From: Furcasterigmium furcatum
Lineage: Eukaryota; Ascomycota; Sordariomycetes; Glomerellales; Plectosphaerellaceae
Direction of reading: 5' to 3'
Assembly (NCBI GenBank): GCA_001599815.1
Contig: BCIA01000004.1
Coordinates: 3,126,082 to 3,190,081, forward strand
Length of the DNA: 64,000 bases
Shown here: positions 53,195 to 62,065 of the stretch, piece after piece
Layout: the number at the start of each line of letters is the position of its first letter
Position numbering within the stretch: the stretch's first letter is position 1
Program-made: the position numbers and the translations under genes
Notes under the pieces: model-generated
What the model was told of the DNA's origin: nothing
Database searches by the model: none
The model's input: the letters and a program-made list of their open reading frames with translations, nothing else

Positions 53195-54803
53195 ATGCAT
53201 ACAAGTCTCCGCCTCGCCGGCCTGGCTCTCCTGGGCGCCTCTGCGCTCGTCCAGGCGCAGGAACAACAGGCACCCCTCGTCGTCGAGGTCTTCGAGGTCG
53301 ATGAGGCCGCTCGTGGGCCGGGGCCGGTTGTCGTGGGCAAGGAGCCGCTCGTCGACAGCGAGGAGCTGCAGGACCTCATCAAGGGCGAGAATCTCCTGAG
53401 GCGCGCCAAGGAGCTGTTTGAGATCGCGAAGCTCGGGGAGGATGAGTACAACCATCCCACGCGCGTCATCGGCAGTGAGGGTATGTGTGCATCTCTCTCG
53501 TATCATGAATCGAACACTGCTAACGGTCCCAGGCCACTGGGGAACTCTGTCGTACATCTACTCCACGCTTGCTAAGCTGGGCGACTACTACACCCTCTCG
53601 AACCAGACCTTCCCTGCCGTGTCTGGCAACGTCTTCGAGTCCAGGCTGGTCCTGGGCAACGAGGTCCCCGGGACGGCGGCGCCTATGAGCCTGACACCTC
53701 CCACGAAGAACAAGGAGCCCGTCCACGGCCATCTCGTCCTCGTCGACAACGACGGCTGCAAGGCCTCCGACTACCCCGCCGAGGTGAAGGGCAACGTCGC
53801 CTTCATCCTCCGCGGCACGTGCCCCTTCGGCACCAAATCCGAGCTGGCCGGTAAGGCTGGCGCCGTGGCGGCCGTTGTATACAACTACGAGACCGAGACC
53901 GTCCACGGCACCCTCGGGACGCCCACGCCCGACCACGTCGCGACCTTCGGCCTCGGCGGCGATGACGCCCAGCCCTACCTCAAGAAGCTCAAGGAGGGCG
54001 AGGAAATCTCCGTCATCGCCTACATCGACGCCGTCGTCGACACCATCGCCACGACCAACATCATCGCGCAAACCGCCGGAGGCGATCCCGACAACTGCGT
54101 CATGCTCGGCGGGCACAGCGACAGCGTCGCCGAGGGCCCGGGCATCAACGACGACGGCTCCGGCAGCCTCTCGCTGCTCGAGATCGCGACGCAGCTGACG
54201 CGCTTCCGCGTGAACAACTGCGTGCGCTTCGCGTGGTGGGCCGGCGAGGAGGAGGGCCTCCTCGGCTCGGACTACTACGCCGCCGCGCTCTCGGCCGAGG
54301 AGAACAAGAAGATCCGCCTCTTCATGGACTACGACATGCTCGGCTCGCCCAACTACGCGTACCAGATCTACAACGCGACCAACGCCGAGAACCCCACCGG
54401 CTCCGAGGAGCTGCGCGACCTGTACGTGGACTGGTACAAGTCCAAGGGGCTCAACTACTCGTTCATCCCGTTCGACGGGCGCAGCGACTACGACGGGTTC
54501 ATCCGCGCGGGCATCCCGGCGGGCGGCATCGCCACAGGCGCGGAGGGCGTCAAGACCAAGAAGGAGGAGGGCATGTATGGCGGCAAGGCGGGCGAGTGGT
54601 ACGACCCGTGCTACCACCAGCTGTGCGACGACGTGAGCAACGTGAACCTCACGGCGTGGGAGCTGAACACGAAGCTGGTTGCGCACTCGGTCGCGAACTA
54701 TGCCGTCTCGTTCGAGGGCTTCCCTGAGCGGGAGAGCGATGTTGAGGTCAAGGCGAAGTATGCCGGGGAGAGGAAGTATCACGGAAGCAAGCTGTTCATG
54801 TAA
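53195..54803 (+). CDS. Secreted M28 aminopeptidase with PA domain
   Basis: Exons 53195-53480 and 53533-54803 (52-nt intron) give 518 residues. A clear signal peptide (MHTSLRLAGLALLGASALVQA) is followed by a propeptide, a PA domain insert (about 170-265, VDNDGCKASDYPAEVKGNVA then FILRGTCPFGTKSELA) and a zinc peptidase domain. Metal and catalytic residues are visible: His and Asp in GGHSDS, Asp in GINDDGSGS, the Glu pair in WWAGEEEGLLGSD, Asp in FMDYDMLGS and His in CYHQLCDD. This is the layout of fungal leucine aminopeptidase 2 / vacuolar aminopeptidase Y. It releases N-terminal residues from peptides outside the cell. Several NxT/S glycosylation sites (SNQT, YNAT, NYS, VNLT) agree with secretion. 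The region shown codes the whole enzyme. Confidence 0.94.
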
Positions 54804-55054
54804 GCTTGGTGTGTTCGTAGAATGGCATGGCATCTTTGACTAGGCGCAGCGGGCGTTGGCGAGTTGTACACTAGTAGAGGGGACATAGAGAGAGGCATGA
54901 GAGCATTGTACCGTAGTCTGAGCAGATCAGCATAGATAAGAACCTGGTTTCGACATTCTGTCTTCATAGTCCTCGCATATTTCCCAAAGATAGCAATGTC
55001 CCAAATCCTAACCATGGCAAACAGCGCTTCCAGAACGCCAGCTTGCCCAGTACC

Positions 55055-56859
55055 CTAAAACAGACTGATTCTCTCCATTTGCGCGACTTGTTGCAGGATA
55101 TCCCAGCCCATCCTCATATCCGGCTCCCTCAGATCGCGTATCTTCCATACTTCAGTGACAATACGCCTCGTCTTCTTGATATACCGCATCTGCCGCATCC
55201 GCAGCAGCGTGTCTAGTTTCTGGAGAACAAATGCTCGGTCCGCATCCCGCTCCGATCCGAGACCGAGAGTCGCCACCATGAACAGCGGCCACAGGATGGT
55301 GTTGGACCGGGCGGGTATCCTCGCAACCAGAGCCAGGATGCGTGCTGCCAGGGACGGGATGCAGCCGTCATACGGCCCTAGATGATCTACTCTGGAATAG
55401 AGATGGAGGAGCCCGGTCAGTCGTTTCGTCTCCAGAACGAGGGCGCTCTCCGGGACATCGGCTTCCGGGTCGTCAATGTCGAAATCTGGCGCGCGGGCGT
55501 GGAGCTGCCTCTCCAGAGTCTGCCGCCGGTGCTGGAGACTCCACAGAACATTTGGGTCGGGATAGTTGAGTTTGGAGTACTGAGAGTAGGAGGATGCCAG
55601 GGAGTTGATATTGGCCAGGATCTGAAAGAATTCGGTCGAGCACCCGGTGAGCGTCTGGAGGTTCGAGTCGTCGCACATGGCTGTGACGGGGCCGTCGGCA
55701 GACTCTGACACATCGGGTGCCCCTGCGTTCCACGCCGTGTGAGCGTACACCTCGTGGACTACTATGTAGCCGCCGACGAAGTTGAACAGCGCTTCGATGT
55801 CTTCGTCCGACGAGCCGTGGTTGTCACGGAACTCGCGGATGAGGGAGCGTGCAAACTTGGCGTGGACCACCCATGACGCGGAGCAATCGCTGAGAATCTG
55901 AGCAGTCGTATCAGAACATAGACCCGGCAGACCGTTGTGGTGCGAGTACTCACATCCAAGAAGACCAATGCCATGACCGTGGCCAAGATCTGTGCCCTGG
56001 AGGCATGGTCGAGAGGCCCTCCTTCCATCTTGACAGTCTCGAGCCGGAGCCTGCGAAGGGCTTGATGCCGATAATCACATGCTGAAGAGTTGAAAGTCCG
56101 GTTCCCTAAGATGTAGAGCTGACTCGCCGAGATTGCCATGATGCTATGGAATAGCGGCGACGTGTTCCCGGTTGACGCAGCGATCCGAAGGATGATGTCT
56201 TGATACGGGTTGAGCCGTGGATTCAGGACGCAGGTAGGGGCAATGGCCTCATGAAAGTAGGTCCAAAGATGAGACTCGATGGGGGACATGGGCAGAGGGG
56301 AGAGCCCGAAGTTCAAGAGAGTCGGGAAATCAGCTTCTGTGCTCCGAACTGCAGGCGTCTCAGAGTCGACATCAGACAGTGATTCATCATCAGAATCGGA
56401 CAGTAGTTGTAGAGAGGGGGTGGTGTTGAAGTCCTGAGGGAACGAATGGAGAAACATCCACAGCTCGACCTGCTGGAGTGGCGATGGCGGGAGAAGCCTT
56501 GCCCGGGCTTCGGAGACCTCGATGCCCTGCCACTTCAGGGTCTTGTCATAGCTGCAGTGAAACCCGAGGGTCTGGCAGGGTTGACAGGCAGGTTTCTGCT
56601 CTGCAGGTTCACAGGGCAAAGTCAGCTCATGTCGCCAAGATGTAGAAAAGGACCGGCAGCAGGTAGTCATGAGAGGGATCCTCCGAGTACGTATGGAGCC
56701 GGGATGCCGGTGGATATCCTGCTGCCGCCGAAGCCCACCGCCGGACAACATACAAGTACGGCAAACTCACTGACCTGGACACTTGACCCGGCGGAGGCGG
56801 CATTTGTTGCACCCGGTCCGGGTCCGCACTTCGAGACCTCTACCCCGTTTGGCCCCCAT
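55055..56859 (-). CDS. Zn2Cys6 transcription factor
   Basis: Three exons on the minus strand, 56775-56859, 55954-56600 and 55055-55897, give 524 residues. Exon 1 starts MGAKRGRGLEVRTRTGCNKCRLRRVKC and joins to EQKPACQPCQTLGFHC, completing the six-cysteine binuclear zinc cluster (C-x2-C-x6-C-x6-C-x2-C-x6-C). The 174-nt intron lies inside the cluster and is the longest intron seen in this window. The remainder matches the fungal-specific regulator type with an acidic linker (SDSDDESLSDVDSE) and a helical middle/C-terminal region (PLFHSIMAISASQLYIL, LATVMALVFLDILSDCS). It is divergent from the FAD oxidase gene and heads the right-hand cluster, so it is a natural candidate for its regulator; this is inference. 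Confidence 0.88.
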
Positions 56860-57549
56860 GATGGCGCGTGGACATATCGAACAACGCAGCTGAAGACACG
56901 ACGCAGGATGTCTGGTGGTTTGAGGGCCGAGGAAGGTCGTATCGACGTGCGTGACGTGCGTGCACTTTGATTATGAGCGGAGGGGAGGGGGAGAGAGACA
57001 GGACAGAGCAGTCAGACACATGAGGAGGTCGCGTGGGCGCCTGAGCGGCTCCAAGGATCCACGGTCTAGGGCGAGATAGGAGGAGCTCCCAATCATCAAT
57101 TCCTGGGGTATCGCCAGGCCCCTGACTCGCGTCCCACCCACACCCACTGAGATACAAATGCCGCCGGTGGGCAGATGATAACGGGATATCGACCTATCCG
57201 ATATCGAGGCAACCTGATCCCTGCTGCCGCTAGAGGAAGTTCCGATGCACGTCGCTTCGGACTGCCATCATATGCGGCTCCAGGGGACAGACACTATCCG
57301 GAGTCATCTAGCCCCTCTATCATGGCTTGATCTGACGATGTTCCAGACCGCATGTCGCCTAGCATTACCTCTACATGCAGCTTGACAACCCCAAATAACC
57401 CCAGGGTGGCCTCATCACACACGTAACAAGCCCTTGATAAAGCCACGAGACCCGAGCCGATAGCCAACCTGCGACCGAGTTGGAAGGGGAGTACTATCAA
57501 GACAGCAGGCGCCAACGGTCAACCTCCCTCAATCGAATAGCCATACACC
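56860..57549. promoter_or_regulatory. Divergent promoter, Zn2Cys6 factor / FAD oxidase
   Basis: 690 bp. Contains GGATA-N6-TATCC at 57184-57199, two GATATCGA copies (57185-57192 and 57200-57207), and a TCCGA-N11-TCGGA inverted pair at 57241-57261. These sit about mid-way between the two starts. TCCGA elements also recur in the next divergent promoter of the cluster. Confidence 0.5.
57184..57207. repeat. Palindrome plus GATATCGA direct repeat
   Basis: GGATA and TATCC form an exact inverted repeat with a 6-bp spacer; GATATCGA is present twice, 15 bp apart start to start. The second copy is preceded by TCC, giving TCCGATATCGA. A likely protein-binding site by form only. Confidence 0.6.
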
Positions 57550-58861
57550 ATGTCGAGCAAGCGCGTCCTGATTATCGGCGGCGGCACATTCGGCTTGTCG
57601 ACCGCCTACCATCTCGCCAAGTCGGGGTACACGGACGTCACCGTCCTCGACAAGAGCCAGTTCTTACCGTCTGAAGACTCGGCTGGTAATGATCTGAACA
57701 AGATCATCCGTGCGGAGTATGAAGACCCTTGGTATGCCGAGCTGGCGCTGGTAAGATATCGCCGACCACCCATGGGAATGTTCCATGACCATTCTGATAT
57801 TCATTATCCAGGAAGCAATAAGGCAATGGCAGCAAAACCCGCTGTTCGCCCCTTATTACCACCAGGTCGGCTACTTGCTGGGCAACTCGCTCGCCGCCCC
57901 CGAGAAGGCCAAGAAGACGCTCGCGAAGTCCTTGGCCTCCATATCTCAGCACCCCTCCTGGGCTGGCCAGATCACGCCTCTCAACAGCCGCGAGGACATC
58001 AGAGCCGTGGCTCCCATGTTCGATGGAACCATGGAATGGCGCGGCTACTTCAACCGTTTGGCCGGCTACGCCCATGCCGGAGACGCACTGCACGCCATCT
58101 ACGCTGCCTGCTGTGAGCTGGGGGTCAAGTTCAAGCTCGGCGAAGCGGTTGAACGGCTGTGCTGGGACGGTGACCATTGCGTCGGGGCTTTCACTTCATC
58201 GGGGAAGCTTTACGGCGCCGATGTGGTGATTGTTACCCTCGGAGCGAATGCTGCAGGACTCATCCCGACCCTAGCTTCTCAGGTGACGGCCAAGGCATGG
58301 AGCGTCGCCCACGTCCAGCTCACGCCGTCCGAGTCTGCCAAGCTCCAAGATATGCCGGTTACCTATGCGCGGGACCTGGGGTTCTTCTTCCGGCCGGATC
58401 CCCGAACTCATCTTCTCAAGCTGTGCCCTTCGGGGGCTGGAATCACCAACTTTGGTGGCAGCACGGTGTCTTTGCCACCGAACGACTCTTCGTACATTCC
58501 GGCGCATGACGAAGAGGCCATGAGGAAGCTGCTGCGTGAGACTCTCCCCGCGCTGGCTGACCGGCCGTTTGTCCACAAGAAGATGTGCTGGGTTGCCGAC
58601 ACGCGGGATTCGGACTACATCATCGATTATGTGTCCGGAAGTAAGGGATTGATTGTGGCAACGGGAGACTCGGGTCACGGGTACAAGATGCTGCCTATCG
58701 TCGGCCAGTGGATTAAAAAGGTCGTCGAGGAGGGCAAGCAAGCAGAGGCGAGATGGAGGTGGAAGAATGTGAAAACTGCCGACAGCGGGGAGGACGTCAG
58801 CTGGAGAGTCGGCAAGCTGTATGACTTGGGTCAAAGCCAAAAGCCGCAAGCTAAGCTCTGA
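57550..58861 (+). CDS. FAD-dependent amine/amino-acid oxidase (MSOX/fructosyl-amine oxidase family)
   Basis: Exons 57550-57750 and 57812-58861 (61-nt intron) give 416 residues. The N-terminal FAD-binding motif is VLIIGGGTFGLSTAYHLAKSG, followed by SAGNDLNKIIRAEYEDPWYAELALEAIRQW, which marks the sarcosine oxidase/fructosyl amino-acid oxidase/L-saccharopine oxidase branch. Near the C-terminus MCWVADTRDSDYIIDY holds the cysteine at the position used for covalent FAD attachment in this family, and GDSGHGYKMLPIVG closes the flavin site. These enzymes oxidise secondary amines of N-substituted amino acids, releasing an aldehyde, an amine or amino acid, and H2O2. The C-terminus KPQAKL is not a canonical PTS1, although close to the SKL/AKL form: its last three residues are Ala-Lys-Leu, a functional peroxisomal signal variant. 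So peroxisomal targeting is likely. Substrate unknown. Confidence 0.9.
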
Positions 58862-59232
58862 TGACAGGCATATTTACTATTAACGCGGAAGCATCTTATT
58901 GTGAATGAATTGTGACAATACCTATGGGCGCGAATTAATGACATGAAATCGTTACAGCCACTTATCATCGCACGACGATTAAGTTGATGCTCTGTTCAGT
59001 GTCTTGCAGATAGTTACAGCATTTCTTGCGCGCCAGATTTATCATTATGCTAGGAATCAAGGATGAAAGAGTCGCTTGTGCATAATAATCCGTTCTTTTC
59101 TTCCCCTCGACAATCAATCAAATAGATAGACACACTTCTACATTGTCACTCGCCATAGACCCTTCGAACCTAGAGGTCATTCACGAACTGAAAGCATCTC
59201 CACAACGTCCAATAGCCCCCCAGCCTACACCC
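58862..59232. other. Convergent intergenic region
   Basis: 371 bp between the stops of the FAD oxidase (+) and the permease (-). A/T-richer than the genes, presumed 3' UTRs. Nothing else seen. Confidence 0.5.
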
Positions 59233-60960
59233 TTAGTGCATGTAACGGAAGGACTCCTTCTGCTCCTTATCCGTAAGATCAAGCAGGCCCTCACCCGAGC
59301 CCTCGCGGATGTGCTCCGGCTTTCCATAGAGTCTGTCGCGCTTGCGGTTCTCCATGGTCGACACTCCGAGATAAGTCAGCGCCAGCAAGATCGATGCGCA
59401 GTAGCAGCACATCATAGCAATCACGCCGCCAGTGTACTGCGGGGCCTGGTCCGCCCTGAAGGTCTGAGGGCCGATCAGGTTTCCAGTGGCATAACCAATG
59501 TTGACGATGGCAAAGGTGACGGCTTTCTTGGTCTGTCCTGCGGTGTTGGCCTGGGGAAGAGAGATGAAGACCACGTAGGGCGCTTGAAGCGCGTTAGCTG
59601 AGGGCTACATATTTCCGAAGTCATGTGCACTTACGCCAGTAGAGATACATCAGGTAAAGGCCAAACATCTGCGCGGGGACGAGGGACCTCGGAAGCCCGT
59701 ACACGAGACCGGTGCCCAGCAGGGGCAGGAGCAGGGCGATCGAGGCGACGATGGTACGGCGGTTATGCCACTTTGCCGCGGTGAAGCTGAACACCCACGC
59801 GCCGAAGGTGGCGAAGACCCCAAACGGCATGGTGAGCAGGCTGGACTCGAGGGCGCTGAAACCGAGGTTCTTGATGATGATGGAGCCGAAGGTGAGCAGG
59901 CCGCCGTTGGGGATGTTGATGGCAATGTTGTAGAAGAAGACGATCCAGACCTTGACGTCGAGGACGGCCTCGCGGGCCTGGTGCCACTTCCAGCTGGTGT
60001 CCTTGGTCGCGATGCCCGTGCGGTTCTCGGCGAGTCGCTGCGTGGCATAATACTTCTCCTCGTCGTTTAGGAAGCGGGCGTTCATGGGGTTGTCGGGGAG
60101 GAAGAAGAAGAGGAAGATGGAGTAGGTTATGTTGACCGTGCCAGTGATCAGGTAGAGGTACTGCCAGCGGGCCAGAGGAGCGCCCTCAGGGATGCGGCCG
60201 ACCAGCCAGGAGAAGAAGCCGTTGAACACGGAGGAGAAGTAGGCGAAGATGACTATTCGAGGTTAGTTTGGGAGCTTCTTCTGCCCAGCCACGGAATATT
60301 GTAACGTACTCGCATTGCGAGGCGGCTGCTCAACCTTGGTGTAGAAGGATTGAACAATCAAGGTCAGGCATGGGAAGATGACGGCCTCGACGAAACCGAG
60401 CATGAAGCGCAGGGCCATGAAGGCGCCCCAGCTGTGGCATGCGGCGTAAAGCAGGGTCAAGGAGGACCAGCAGAGACTTCCATAGCAAAGCAGCCTTCCG
60501 GGGGGTACACGCTGGACGACGTAGGGGGTCATGAAGAGGCCGATGAGTTGCTGCAAGTGGGATGTTGTCAGCCACTGGAGATGCACACGGATGCCAGGAC
60601 TACTTACTCCGACGGAGAGAATACTTCCCAGCCAGCTGAACTCTTGTCCAGTCAAGCTGTTATCTTCGAGGAAGTCGTAGAGAGCTGCGGTGGACAGCTG
60701 GACCTTGTCGACGGCCGCGAGGGTGGCAGTAAAGAGACCCTGGCGCAACAAGTCAGCCTTGTGAGTAGACGATGCGAGAGGCAAGATGTTTTCACCAGTG
60801 GGATAATCCACGCATCGATCTTGCGCTTGATCTTCTTCTCCATCTCGGGCGTCATGGGCGGCAAGTCTTGGTGCGCAGCGACGAACTTGACAGCCTCGGC
60901 GGCGTCGCCGACGTTGCTGGAGCGGACGCGCTCGACGTCCTTGGACTCATCAGCAGTCAT
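59233..60960 (-). CDS. MFS anion permease, allantoate permease (Dal5) type
   Basis: Five exons on the minus strand, 60796-60960, 60608-60739, 60310-60550, 59635-60252 and 59233-59582, give 501 residues. After a cytosolic N-terminus (MTADESKDVERVRSS) come about 12 predicted membrane helices. Family marks are KIDAWIIPL before helix 1, DKVQLSTAALYDFLEDNSLT with GQEFSWLGSILSVG, RFMLGFVEAVIFPCLTLIVQ with FYTK, and FFLPDNPMNARFLNDEEK in the central loop, all typical of the Dal5/anion:cation symporter family that imports allantoate, ureidosuccinate, vitamins and related carboxylates. Exon 1 ends at a weak GTGAAA donor and exon 5 begins after CAAG, so those two junctions are less certain. It shares a promoter with the 5-oxoprolinase-type gene, which suggests it imports that enzyme's substrate. 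Confidence 0.87.
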
Positions 60961-61535
60961 GACTGGGGTGGCTGAGGAGACTGTTTCGACTTGAGATAAA
61001 CGAAGAAGTTGAGGTGGCTTTGCCGATGCCGAAGTCGATGACTGACTCTTGTCCGATGGGATGAGCTGCTATGGGACCACAACGACGAAGGCTCCTCCTC
61101 ATCAAGTGTTCTTATAATCCAGCCGTGGCCAGAGGTCCCAGGCAATCGGGATAGGACGACACCGACAGCTGCATTCTCGGTCCTGGTGCGTAATAGTGCA
61201 GAGCCCAACCCTTGGAACCCCAGACATTATCTCCGCATTGAAGCTTGAGCCAAGCTTCGACTCGGGTGGGTGACAGGCTCGCCCTGAGTAATGCGATGCC
61301 GGCGAGTGGGTGGGTGGTGATATCCCCTGGTGGGCCGGGTAGGTCGTAACGACGGCCCAAATCCCTGTGTCTACGGGGGACTTGGGTGAGGATCAAGGGC
61401 TGAAAAGGGGTTAGCCCCTGAGGGACGACAAGGCCGCCGACGCCGGACCCCCAGCATATCTGTTTATCGAGGGCCTAACGGTCAGTTGTGGAGCCTTACG
61501 ATGGATCCTTTGATAGCGGCTGCATTTCGAGGTAA

Positions 61536-61802
61536 TCCGAATCGACGGACGCCCTGAGGTTCGGCCAACCCCAGATCTGAGCCGACGTCCGCAGCCACCC
61601 AGATAGCACGACATGACGCCGCGCCGGCCGCAACTATCACGCTCAACTAACCAATATCAAGGGTATTCCCAATGGCTATCCTCTCCGCTTACGTGGCAGG
61701 TTGGCAATCTGCCAATGCCGAACCATATCATGTGGCCCATTGCGCTGGTTTTCGGCCGGTCTCACGTCCGGCAACCGGCATGACGAGGAAGTCCGAATCG
61801 AC
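61536..61802. repeat. Two copies of TCCGAATCGAC
   Basis: Exact 11-bp copies at 61536-61546 and 61792-61802, same orientation, 256 bp apart start to start. A candidate site for the nearby Zn2Cys6 factor because it contains a CCG triplet; binding is inference. Confidence 0.65.
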
Positions 61803-61929
61803 TGACCTGAAGGGCAGTGGACGGCGGGTTTCGGCAGTTCTCCACTGTCATTATCCATGGATGTTGATGGATCGCGGGGAAGACAGACAACCCGCCCCCA
61901 AAGATGTTCGCCTTGTCATGACTTGATGG

Positions 61930-61937
61930 TATATAAA
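61930..61937 (+). promoter_or_regulatory. TATA box of the oxoprolinase-type gene
   Basis: TATATAAA, 129 bp upstream of the ATG at 62066; the clearest TATA box in the window. Confidence 0.6.
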
Positions 61938-62065
61938 CATGTGCTCAGCCTCAGGACTGCCTGGATTTAGTGAAGATTGATGTTACAGTGCACCATCTTC
62001 CTCCTTCATCTCATCAAGCCATCCTTCCAAGCTTGATCTTTAATCCTCCTTCACACAACATTGTC

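Larger units (their letters stand above)
60961..62065. promoter_or_regulatory. Divergent promoter, permease / oxoprolinase-type gene
   Basis: 1105 bp. TATA-like elements lie on both sides: TTATAAG on the minus strand (61111-61117, about 150 bp before the permease ATG) and TATATAAA on the plus strand (61930-61937, about 130 bp before the hydrolase ATG). Contains an exact 11-bp direct repeat (61536-61546 and 61792-61802) and the variant CCGAAGTCGA at 61029-61038. No gene is supported in the interval. Confidence 0.55.

Noticed and set aside
53520..54833. 437-codon minus-strand frame opposite the M28 aminopeptidase
   Set aside because: Mirror of high-GC3 coding DNA with low-complexity Arg/Val/Ala content; the sense strand has all zinc ligands and a signal peptide.
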